DNA of 64,000 bases, taken from positions 26,587,021-26,651,020 of the forward strand of contig JARCOQ010000008.1 of NCBI GenBank assembly GCA_029207755.1, in the 5' to 3' direction. The number at the start of each line of letters is the position of its first letter. Within the stretch, counting starts at the first letter, position 1. Source of the DNA: Chamaea fasciata (lineage: Eukaryota; Chordata; Aves; Passeriformes; Sylviidae). The notes under the pieces are model-generated. The model saw nothing but the letters and a program-made list of their open reading frames with translations, did no database searches and was not told the DNA's origin. Below, one piece after another: positions 23,881-34,614 of the stretch. A program made the translations under genes and the position numbers.

Positions 23881-26639
23881 ATCATTAAACTCCCACGTTA
23901 AAGACCAGTCTGAGCTCACTTACTCCATAGGAAGGAGTCTGGGGGTGGAAGGAGTAGTTTCTGAAAAGTTTGTGCTTTTTCTCTCTTGCAACTGCTTTCT
24001 TGTGCTGATAGACCAAAATACCAGACAGACAGAAATTCCCCTCAAATACTTTCTTCTAAAGAACTGTTAGGTTATAAGACATTCCCAAGGAGGTGGAGTA
24101 ATACATGGATATGTCCTTGCTGTGAAGGCTTCAGGTGTGTTTGGGGTCAGCACATGGGATGGTTGGTGAACAGGACACCGCAGGAGCCCCAGGCACTCCC
24201 AGTACTTTCCATCCCAGCCTAGCTCCATGGGGTCCATCCCAGCATACCCCAGGTCCTCACCTGTGATATCATCAGCACAGCTGTGGCAGCATCACCCAGT
24301 CAACAGCTTTGTGGAAGCAGAGATTCCCCTTCTGTGGGTTTGCACCATGAATGGTTCTGTCAGCTCAGTCAGGTGTCTCAATGAGACACCCCAACAAGGG
24401 GACTGCACTTTTGGCCCCAGAGTTACCCAACCCCAAAAAAGGAAACTTTTCCGTTAAAAACTGTTTTCATGTCTTTCTGTACCCACATAACATACAAGTG
24501 TACCAAGTTGTTCAGCATTGCAGTAACAAAGAGGGAGAAATGCTCAGACCAACACGTTAGCTTTTACTGTAAACTTAGCATGGAAGAAGATCAGTGCCTC
24601 TGTCATGGTGATCACACACAAACCTGGACACCACAGGAGGCAGGGGTGGGGGTACAGCCAGACAATTCAGGGTAAACTTTGTCTTTCATTGAGGTCAACA
24701 AATGTTTCTTACATGTAATGGAAATTAACTTGCAAAGAAACAAGTCTCTTGAAACAAAATTTCCCCTTCAGCAACTACAGCCTAGCACACAGTGCCTTTT
24801 GCATAGATGGGCTTCGAGAAACAAGCACAGAAAAAGGAGATCCTGGCAGAAGCACTGGTGGCCAAAACACACAATTTTGCCCATCTGCTGTCCCATCACT
24901 GAATTGAAGGCCATACATGTCTCAGAAGGGTGCTGTGCTGTTTAATTAGGTAATGTCAGGGCAGTGCTTTGATCTCATAAACCCCATATAAATGCTAAGG
25001 ACTTAATTCCTCACATCCTGCACTGCAATGGTAAGCAAAAGCGTATTCCTTTGATCTCCTGTTCAGGCATCCAGGCCAAACTGCTGTTCTGACATCCCTG
25101 GATGAGTATTTAGGCCTGGTTACTCAGCCCTTAAAATACATCCCATTTCTCCAGCATGTCACCCCCCTTGCCCATCTGTCTGAATGGCCTCATGCCCTCC
25201 TGAAAGCATCCTGTGTTCATGGTAGGAGCTCACAAGTGCCAAGAGGAGAGGGAGCTGAGTGTGCACAGCCAGCAGTTCTTTTCCTTTGAGGAGATCACTT
25301 TGTCAGGTGACACAGCACATCCACGATGTGTTGACTGTGGTGGGCAATCTTTCTGTAACACCTGACTGGCAGTTTCCAGCAGAAACAGAAATGATCATGT
25401 CTTCTCTAAGAACCAGGAGCAGTAATGACTTTTAGGCAAAGCCTTATATTAGTCACAAATCCTGCACCACTGGGGCCCAGTTTGCAGTTTAGCTGGTCTC
25501 ATTTCTGTTTCAGCAAAGAGCCAGGACAGCCTTTTTAATTATGTTACTGTGATACTGTTGCCTAAGTAGGAGAGATTCAGATATCAGCTGAACCATCTCA
25601 GAGCTCTTTTGACTGAATGGACTTCAAGAATTGCCAGACAAAATTAAATACATCAAGTTTCAGATTTATTGTAATGTTTCAGCACAAGAAAATAATCCAC
25701 CCAGTCACAGTATGGATTACCATCTTCCTCCATTGGTCAAATGACCTTGTGGTCTTGGAGGTTACTCCTGCCCTTGAGCATTACAGGCAATCTGTGCCCC
25801 AAGCAGCAAGTGCAGTCCCTGGATCAGTGCCAGAGGTGAGACTGCCAGGGGCCATCGTCATGGTATTAGTAGAGTTGAAGAAAACTGTAGATTAAATAAA
25901 CCCAGAGATGGAACCAAATAGTTGCTTTCTCTGCAGTCCTTAATCCAGGGCTGACTCTAGTGAGCAGAGGTGGCAGTGTGCACCAGCTGGACATTTCTGG
26001 CCTGGCTGTTGTATGTTTTCATGCTCCTTCTTCCTCTGGCTCCAGAAAGACACCCAGTAGCTGGGAAGGGAGATGGCCAGCCAGGTGTGATCCAAGCTGG
26101 ATGAAGGAAGCACTGGAGATCAGCAAAAATCAATGCAGATGCTTTGCAGGGTTTATTTCCCTGATCAAAATGCTGGAGTGTTTAAACTGGGAAGATATTC
26201 ATAGTTCAGCTATTGCTAACAAGAATAAGCAGCACTGGAAAATATGGCCATCAGCAACCAGCCACTGCCAGCTCAGATAATTCTCTTCTGCTACCTCTGA
26301 TCTTCAGCAACTGTTTTATGAGTTTGGAGAACAGGAGATGGCGTGACTCATGCAAGTATAATATTTATTTTTTTTTCAGTCTAGTGTTTTTGCCAAGAAA
26401 AGCTGGACAATCTGAAGCAAAATATTTTAACAAGTAGTAGGAAACAAATGAGACAACTGTGATTTTAGGAACAGCTTCCAGCCATCCAAGAGATCTGTGT
26501 GGCTCCCACAGCCGGCGAGCTGGGCCCCACCAGCTGTGTCAATGCAGAAAGAGAACACTATGAAGATCTGAGCACTGTTGAGTCCTTGTGAACTGGCTCT
26601 GTTTTCCTGCAACTGGGTCTAAACAAGAGTGAAATGAGG
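23881..26639. other. Non-coding stretch
   Basis: Mixed-composition DNA with overlapping short frames (24.0-24.9 kb, 25.6-26.4 kb), none recognisable. A small CpG-bearing word GCCGGCGAGC lies near 26.51 kb. No gene seen. Confidence 0.65.
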
Positions 26640-26722
26640 CCTAATAATCTTTCTAGAACAATAAATCTGTTCTATTCTAATTTTCTACTGAGAATAGCAA
26701 TGAAGCATTAAAATGTAGCCCA

Positions 26723-26745
26723 GTGGTTTAAAATAGATAAACCAC
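26723..26745. repeat. Inverted repeat, 8-bp arms
   Basis: GTGGTTTA and TAAACCAC are exact reverse complements separated by seven bases. This is the first of four inverted repeats in 310 bases. Confidence 0.85.
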
Positions 26746-26750
26746 ATCTC

Positions 26751-26798
26751 ACTGGTGCAAAATCATTATAGCGCCTGACCATAAATTTTTGCACCAGT
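26751..26798. repeat. Inverted repeat, 12-bp perfect arms
   Basis: ACTGGTGCAAAA (26751-26762) and TTTTGCACCAGT (26787-26798) are exact reverse complements around a 24-base centre containing TATAGCGCC. It is the longest perfect inverted repeat I found in the window and lies five bases beyond the preceding one. Confidence 0.93.
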
Positions 26799-26980
26799 CT
26801 AAACTATTTAATGAACTTGAGTACTTAAATTTAATATTGGCTCAGCTTAATCTCAGGTGATATTAATCACTAATTAATACTTTTTCGGGGGGTTGTTCAT
26901 GCAGAAAGTATAACAGCTCTAATTACCACTTGTTTGATAATGTGCCTTTATCTCTATTTTAATGGGGCTACCCAGTTTAT

Positions 26981-26998
26981 TTAGATGCAAACATCTAA
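26981..26998. repeat. Inverted repeat, 7-bp arms
   Basis: TTAGATG and CATCTAA flank a CAAA loop and form a tight stem-loop inside the AT-rich block. Confidence 0.82.
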
Positions 26999-27015
26999 GG
27001 ATTTTTACATCCCCA

Positions 27016-27029
27016 AGAGCAATTGCTCT
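27016..27029. repeat. Perfect 14-bp palindrome
   Basis: AGAGCAATTGCTCT is its own reverse complement. It is the fourth symmetric site in the block and could be a dimeric protein-binding site. Confidence 0.85.
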
Positions 27030-27370
27030 CTTAAATACTTTCAGTGATACAGTTACATTAAAGCAATAAGCAGTGCAAGAAGAGCTAGCATGAAATTACA
27101 TTACATCTCCAGAGCTTTGTAGTTATATAAGAACACTTGGCTTATTCTGTTAATTAGAGGAATATGTTTACTGCAGGTTTTTGAAGTTATTAATTATTTT
27201 CATTAGCTTAAAATTCTTTAACTGTCATCTCTGTATACTATTTGTATTAGTAATTCAATCCAGGTGTGTATGATATGTTGTGCATTCCTATCTTAACCAA
27301 AGGATGAGCATAATATAAAAGGAAGGAAGATTCAGTTAGTTAGATGTCATCCCAAGTCCCAACGCTGTAA

Positions 27371-27420
27371 GTATATATACATTTACATATATATGTATAT
27401 ATATATATGTATGTATATAC
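27371..27420. repeat. TA-rich imperfect dinucleotide repeat
   Basis: TA units are interrupted by CATTTACA and TG steps, giving about 50 bases of alternating purine and pyrimidine. The tract directly follows the inverted-repeat-rich block at 26.64-27.36 kb. Confidence 0.9.
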
Positions 27421-28379
27421 TAGCTGCACTCAAGAAGCATGTGAACAAATTAAGATTTTATGCCAGAGATTTCCTACACTAAATCTAACAATTTTCCAGT
27501 AGGCTTCTTTTTGAAATATTAATATTTTTAGGCCACATTAATTTATAAGTGTCCCTTTAATGTAGAGCATAGCACTAATTAGGAATTTCCAAATATCAAA
27601 GGGAAAAACACTCTACTTATACTTTCTGAAGCTGGATGCAGGATAGTGTAACACACAGTTAGGTAACATTTACTCTTGCATTTTAAGGACTAGGAGACAG
27701 TTTTTTCCCATGATTTCAATTTTTGTGATTTTTGACAAAAGCTTAACTGTTGAAGCTTATGTGCTGCATGCAAAATGAATTTTTATATATATATATATAT
27801 ACATATATATGAGATTAATGTGCAAGACCTTCAGTATTTAGTTGTTTACTTCTCCTTTCCTTGGTGTAAGCAGGATGCAAAAATACTTTACTACAGAAAA
27901 GGTGTCTGAAAATTAATTTATTAACATTCATTGGGCACTTGTAATGAAATGTAGGAGTGGAGTACAAAGAATCACTATTTTCTTTCTTTGCATTCATCAG
28001 ACTAAATTGGATTAATCATATTGGAAAGGGTAATAAAATATTAGAGCTTGTTCTTATCTCTCTGCTTCCTCCCACTGGTTATAAATAAGTACACTGGATG
28101 CTACCTGCTGCTGTGATGCAACATTTGAGGAACTCTGTGCTGCCTCCTCATTTTGAGGTAGAAAATGGCAACAGAAAGATCTTATTTTCTCACTGAGCTC
28201 CATTGCTGGCCAGCACAAGAGAGGGAACAACTATAAACCAGAGGCATTTCCATTTTTCTTCATCTCCCCTTTTTTGTTTTTCTGTGAAATCAATGGCTGT
28301 GGAATTTTGAAATTCCCTCATAACAGCCAAACCTTTTTTTCTCCCTCTGCCACACATCTGACAAGTGAAACCTCCATGC
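27421..28379. other. Non-coding stretch
   Basis: AT-rich DNA with one TA array between the inverted-repeat block and the promoter-like CpG patch; no gene seen. Confidence 0.65.
27783..27811. repeat. TA dinucleotide repeat
   Basis: A run of TA units with one CA interruption, about 370 bases beyond the TA tract at 27.4 kb. Confidence 0.92.
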
Positions 28380-28572
28380 CCACTTGCCTTTGCCCTTTGC
28401 GGAAGGGTAGGTAGCCCAATTTCCCGTGCAGGGGCGTGGCTGATGGCAGCACGGGCTGTCACTGCTGTGTCCTGCCGGCGTTTCTCTCTCCTCTCGGGGG
28501 GCGGCATCCCCCTGACTAACGTGCTGTGAAGCTGTGGTCCGGTCCTGCTGCTCACCTCTGCTTTTGGGTGCA
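28380..28572. promoter_or_regulatory. CpG-rich patch with GC boxes and CCAAT
   Basis: About 11 CpG steps fall in 200 bases. The patch holds a CCAAT word (28416-28420), a KLF/Sp-type GGGGCGTGGC (28431-28440) and a GC box GGGGGGCGGC (28496-28505). These are classic proximal promoter elements and are packed in 90 bases. A minus-strand frame of 141 codons (28190-28615) with a good ATG context (A at -3, G at +4) overlaps the patch, but its product is unrecognised. A weak promoter of a non-coding transcript is plausible. Confidence 0.4.
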
Positions 28573-28615
28573 GAGGAAGATCACAGCGCCTCCAGAAATG
28601 AGCTTGAACTTCCAT

Positions 28616-31600
28616 GATACTGGAAGAGAGCTGGTTGTCACATCAGATCTGAATTCGATTTTTTTAATTTTACCTGTCTCTGCCTAAAAGAGCCCATTCA
28701 CAGCAGTGAGAGCTTTCTCTCTATGTTGACATTTGTTCCTGTATGGCTTCTACAAACCCTGTTTTTATCACCTGTCTGAAGTGAGTCCAATCAACTTTTA
28801 AGTTATGTAAAGAGGATTTCCTACAGATCTTTCGCCATTCACATGTGGTGAAACACTTAAGATGGGGTTAAATCATAGTTCTCTTCATTTCTGCTGAAGA
28901 AGAGCACAGAAGGGTAGCATACTTTTTGTGCTGTTTTCAGCGAGGCCTTCAACTGATCAGAGGGAAGAGACATGTGAAGGCACACAGAGCACACTGAAAG
29001 AGTTAAACGTACCTCCAGGATCCCAAAAGCTCGACAGGGACAAACTAGTGTCTTGCAGGTGGACCCACAGGACCACAGCCTATGTGGTACCAGAGGCAGC
29101 CAACAGGCAGCATTCACCCAGACAACAAAAAAGGTCTGCACAGCCAGCTATGATCTTAGATCATGACATATTTAGAATGAATATTTTTTCCTTCAAGTGC
29201 CATATAAAAAAATTTTAATTTCAGTTTTTCCTCAAGGCCTACAGTTTCTACTTCTCTAACTGCTTTCTCTCTCCATTTTACATACACTGAAAGGAAAATC
29301 AGCTAAAACACTCTCCCTCTAAGAATATTTCCTTGAGGTACTTTTTCATGTCGGTGTTCCTATCTCAAGTCAAATAACCCAGGAGACAATTGGCCATACT
29401 TCAGGGCTCTCCAGATCTGTGCTACTGCCTCAGTTTCTGCATCTCATGTTCTTTGTCTTTCCACCACATTCCTCTCATGAAACAGAAACTCTGACAATCC
29501 CAGGCCTACACAGGGAGCTGACTGCTTCCTTCCTGAGCCCCACTGTCTTCCAATGAACCCATGGCTCCTGCACTTTGAGCTGTCCATAACTTTTGTACTT
29601 TTAAAATGATTGGTCCTCCCCTTCCCTTTTCTTTTAACATCTCACAGCAGGCACGAAACTCTGTCAGATGGTCAGCAGGAGTACTGAGCTCACGTAAGTA
29701 AAAAGAAAAGAGTAACTTCTCAAGTCTTCCTCTATCTGGAACTGAATCCCTTGAAGATGCACAAAAGCAACATTCACTTTTAGAGGGGAAGGTTTTTTTA
29801 TCTTCACGTACTCTTCATGCTTCCCAGGGCCCTGTTTTGTTCTAAGAATCATTGAAGTCAGGTTTTTTTTTTTTTGATCTGTGCCTAAATTGAGATCCAA
29901 AAGTCTTGAAGTAATCGTTCTGAGTAAGAGCTGTAGCTTCAGTCAGCCAGGTTAAAGTGAAATGAACTGAGCAGATCTTGGTTTCAGAATAGATGAATAT
30001 ATTTTCTAATCACAACAAGCTATGACTTTCATTCATTTCCACAACACCTTCCAAATATATTTCTGAAGTCAGAGGGGGAAAATTATGTTCCCACTATCTC
30101 CTGTCTCCCAAAGAAAATAAGCTAAAACCTAATTTATATTTACCTTTTGAGAAGTGAGAATTTCATCTCTTAAAAAAAGTTTTCCTTACAACTTTGAAAT
30201 ACAGAATCTTCAAGGCTATTAGGAAAACATTTTATTTCAAAGATCTCTCAATTGAAAACTCATTTGAATTTCAAATAAAATACTGAAAATAAAGAATCTT
30301 GCCACTTAAACATGTTGTTCACCTGGGACAAATCAGATCAGCTATAGAGGACACCAGATATAATAGCTTGATCAACACATTCCTATGGCCAGAAGTCTGT
30401 CATGGTCATTAAAATTCACAGTAAAACCTGGAGAAATTCATGCTATGATTATTTTATATTAAGCCTATACATTCAGGATGACATAGGACCATGTTTTAAA
30501 ATAAAATTCAACTATATTTGAAGTTCTTAAAAAGAACACAAGCTTTTTTTAATCCAATGATTTACAGTAATAAAGAGTTTGAAAGGCAAATCATACTGCT
30601 GTCTCTCTCCTGGTTCAAGAAACTCACAAGTTTCTAGGAAGTTCATCAAGACTCATCTTTTAGTTGCTACCTCTTGCTGCTGAATTATAGTCAGCTGCTC
30701 TGAAGCTTTCTTCTCACCCAGAGGCCAGAATATTTGTGATCCAACAGGTTCTTCCCCCAAAGAACCCACATTCCCTCTGTGACAGGGTTTCTTGCAGAAA
30801 ATCTAACATGCTAGGAGAGCAGAAACTCAAGGTGTTGTAGATGCCATAAATGGGAGCAATACTGCTTTCCTACTTGGAGTTACATGCCAGTTCCAGCTAG
30901 TCAGGGGTGTCCTCAGTTTCCTGGGGAATGTTGCAACCAGAGCTCAAAATGTCATCTTCCATGTCCCTTGAACAAATAATTGTGATGTGACCATCTCACA
31001 TGTTTTGAAACACCGTCTAGTCCTCTTGCTGATGTAAAAAAAAAGTCTGCTACCAAGTTCAAGGCAGCCTTCCTTCAGGGAGTGAGGTCTTCAGGAAAAA
31101 ATATCAGCATGAATGTAAAACTAGAACAAAATTAATATTAATCCTTCCCAGTCCCCTATGTTTTCATGTATCTCCTCATTTCTATGTGTGGCCTCTTCTG
31201 TATTGTTTTTTGAAACAGCGTTTCCTAATTGTAGAGAAAACAGACTTGGGGCTAAGTGTTGGATCATTGTCTCCCATGAACTTTTTCATTTGTACCTTGT
31301 GCCCTCTAGAAATTGAGCCTTGAAAGTCTCAGACATTGATCTTTTTTTTCTTTTTTCTTGTCTGTGTAATGCATGTTGCATCTTATTATAGAAACAAAGG
31401 ACACACATTTCCTTTTATCTGCATTTTAGAGTCAAAACACCGCTGTTCATTGTAGGAGCATCGTCAGCAGTGGTCTCCTGCCAATTCTCCTCCTCCAGAT
31501 TCACATTCATTTGTTAGGTCTAATTAAAAACCCATGGTACAAAGAAGCTTAAGGCTGCTTTACATTCAAGCTCCTCTGCTTTTGACTGATAGTACACCTT

Positions 31601-33619
31601 TTGTGTGCAACATTTTGGATTTGTGTAGAAATGTCTTACAGTGACAGATTGCTTTTGTACTTTCTGGCTACTGTCCATTTAATTTTCATTATATGTTTCA
31701 TTGTATACTTCAGAGAGAGTTTGCTAAAGGTTTGCAACTTACTGAATTTACAGTGGGATTTGGATGCTCTGGGGATGGTTGGGAAAAGCCTGGTATCTTC
31801 CATCAAATTATTCTATGGTAGCTTTAAAGAAGCTGTGGAGCCTGAGCAGATAAAACTAATTTAAAACATAATGCAATTCTTTCCTTCTTCGTAGCTCTCT
31901 CCTGCTTTTCCTCTCTACTACTGCACAAGAGAATTACAAAGAGGATATGCATTGTGTAAGGACTTGGAAATACCCACTCAGAGGTCAACCTGGGTTCTTT
32001 TCAGGCCAAAAATGTTCTGCAAGTTCAGTTAAAAGCCTTGTTTGGACACTTCTGTCTTGATCGCCTTGAAAACCTGATCATGGTGAAGGCAGCCTAGGAA
32101 TTGGCTGTCATCTTCTTTGCACTGCCTGCAGGCACCAGAAATAGCCCTGGCTATAGTACTGGAGTGTTACAGGCTCAACTCCTGTTTCACAAAGAGGTTT
32201 GTTTCTCTTGGAACTACATCTTTAAAAAATCAGTGCAATGGGGAAGGAAATCCAAATCTACTGCTTAAGATTCACCTTTTTTATTCAATCATTTACTAGG
32301 TGACCCACCCCCCCATGACCAGGTAGAATCTAACTCTGAGAAAAGGGGGGTTGTTCTGTCTTTCAAAGAAAAATAATGTCTCTTAGTAAAATCAGGGTGC
32401 AGTTTTCAAGCACTGCATTCAACTCCATTTCCCCAATATCAGAAAGCCAGTAGGAAATTGTGGGAATTGGGAAGGACTGATGAAATGCTTTGGCAGGGCT
32501 GAAAGCAGGAAGAAACTGTGTTTTCAGGAAGAGAGAATGTGTTTGCATTTCAGCTGCTCCAGTTTTCATCCTGGCATCTCAGTTTAACCTGCTGATGAAT
32601 GTGTGAGTTTGTGTTAAGACAGTAGACTGCAAACTGAACAGCTGAAGCACAGGTGTAAATTCCCTTCTGCTGCATCTGTCACAAGAGCAGCAAACTCCAA
32701 CATGGGCAATAAATTCTTACACCCTGATTCCAAGAGTCTAAAGGATATTTGTTTAATGTTAAACCTCTTGCAGAATATCCTTAAAGACCCAGAGTGGGTC
32801 CAGAGGCTTTTGTCTGAATGTGTTCACAGACCTGGAGAAAATGAAGAAAATGAAGATAAAACCATTATTTAACTGCTTTGCACTGTAGTGGTAATCATAT
32901 CAATAAGGACAGAACTATATTTGCCTATAAGGCAAATCAGAGATGATGTCTGACCACACAGTCACTGCCATTATCCCCTTTTCTAGGGATAGCCATTTAC
33001 CACAGCTGAGACTAACAGGGTCCCATCTTCCCACTAAAACACTGATGCAGTGGTGACAACAGTATTTGTCCAGGTGTTCTATCAAGAGTGCATCATCCCC
33101 TATGTGCTTCTCTGGAACTTTGTGTTGGGCACCTAAATGAAGAGCATTTCCTGGCAACGGAAAGCAGAGAAGACATGTGCACTGCCAGGAGATACTTTCT
33201 GCCACTGCTTACTACACCACATGAGTGCAGTTACTCCACATCATACCTGGGGAGCACAACTTGTGCTTCATCTTTTTCCCAGCTGATTAAAATGTTAAAA
33301 GGAAATACATCAGTTTAGGAAAAGATAGATTTATTCCCACAGCAGGTTTTGCACCAGACTAAGCCCAGTTTGGATTGTTCTGTTTGGATCAGCCCTGAAA
33401 TTTCTCATTCTGAGAAGAGTGTTTCACCCTGGCAGTCTTTTCCATATGGGCCCAGACATAAACATGAAGGATTTTAAGATTTTAAACCTTAAACTATTTT
33501 AGGTTTAAAGGTTTCAGATCCTCCTTTTATTTCAGCTAGGAAGACATTAGGTATTATTTTATGGGGATTCTTCTCTGAAAGAACTGCCACCAGTGCCACT
33601 TGGTCCCTCAGAGGCCACC
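28616..33619. other. Non-coding stretch
   Basis: Largely featureless AT-rich DNA. A plus-strand frame at 31601-31864 contains one hydrophobic segment and looks like chance. No repeat family is recognised. Confidence 0.65.
33481..33509. repeat. Inverted repeat, 9-bp arms
   Basis: TTTAAACCT and AGGTTTAAA pair exactly across an 11-base AT-rich loop. Confidence 0.82.
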
Positions 33620-33900
33620 AGTATCTGCTCATTAATTTTGTTGATAAGTGTTAAATACATGGTTGACTTTGAAGCGAGACTCTTAAACTAACTGAGACAA
33701 TTCATTCTTGCCCATGATAATGTCAACTTGAATATAAAACCGCTTGATTTATAAAGATTTCTGTTGTGTAGCTGAATTTAAAAAATAGCACACTCACTGC
33801 TTGCTGTCTATACTGTAAATGAAGCAGAGTATAATCACTCTGATAAGAAAGTACTTTCCCTGCCCAAATGCCATATTTTTAACTAATTTATTTTTTGGTA
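33620..33900. promoter_or_regulatory. AT-rich block, possible conserved element
   Basis: AT-rich sequence with no repeat signature or open frame and even composition, containing words such as AACCGCTTGATTTATAAAG and AACTAATTTATTTT. Its texture resembles conserved non-coding DNA; nothing more specific can be said. Confidence 0.2.
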
Positions 33901-34575
33901 CCTCTTGTGACTTATCTCACCAATAACAAGTTACAAGCCAGACAAGATACTCCAGAAGATTTAGAAAAATTTCATTAAGTGTTTTTGGATTTGGAGGAAT
34001 AAATGTCTTCACAGCAACTCTGAATTTTTGGCAGGAACCCACAGTTATGAGCCTGTCTCCAAGTTGACTGTTAAATAAGTGGACTGAACTCTGTTGAGGT
34101 TACTAGCTTGTGCCCTCAAAAACCCAGGTTCAGCTCCTGATTCTGCCTTAGGTTTCCCAGTAGAGCCAGATTTGAAACTAAACTCACTGCTTTCCAGGAA
34201 AGTGTTCAGCATTGGAATATTGATTCTTTTTCTTTCCTTTTTTGAGCTAAGAGTTATTTAAGTATTTCATATCAAGTGGAACTATTTCTAATGATTTAAT
34301 ATTCACTAAGGGAATGAGACACTGTAGTCTAATAGCTGCCTTGCTCTGCTGGGACAATGGAAGACTTCAGAAAAAAATCTCTACTATGTGAACCTTTAAT
34401 TATTTTAGATAAAGTGGAAGAACTTTTGACTAGGTGGGACTAGGCGCATATCCAAGATAATTCTCTCACCTAAGTATTACACTTGGAAGTGTGTATCTTG
34501 CTCCCTCAGCCCCAGGAATTGGAAAAGATAACTTGTTGCCAGCTCATAAATGCAGTATTTGCCCAGAAGAAAATC

Positions 34576-34614
34576 ATCCAGTCATGAATGGCGGAAGTGT
34601 TGTTATGACTGGAT
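34576..34614. repeat. Inverted repeat, 10-bp perfect arms
   Basis: ATCCAGTCAT and ATGACTGGAT pair exactly, and one G-U plus one A-T extend the stem inward. The total of about 39 bases is too short for a typical microRNA precursor. Confidence 0.85.

Larger units (their letters stand above)
26640..27360. promoter_or_regulatory. Candidate conserved non-coding element
   Basis: This AT-rich block has no open frame of note and no recognised repeat. It is dense in homeodomain-type words (ATTAAT, TAATTA, TTAATTAG, ATTAATTATT), carries an E-box-like CAGGTG and holds four inverted repeats. Blocks with this texture are typical of vertebrate enhancers near developmental genes. The call is inference from composition alone; no alignment to other species was possible. 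Confidence 0.35.

Noticed and set aside
31601..31864. Small frame with one hydrophobic, membrane-like segment
   Set aside because: T-rich DNA gives Phe/Leu/Ile-rich translations by chance; no conserved neighbour or signal supports a gene.
34090..34165. GGTTCAGCTCC resembling a tRNA B-box, possibly a SINE head
   Set aside because: The A-box, spacing and the remainder of a SINE or tRNA fold are not present.
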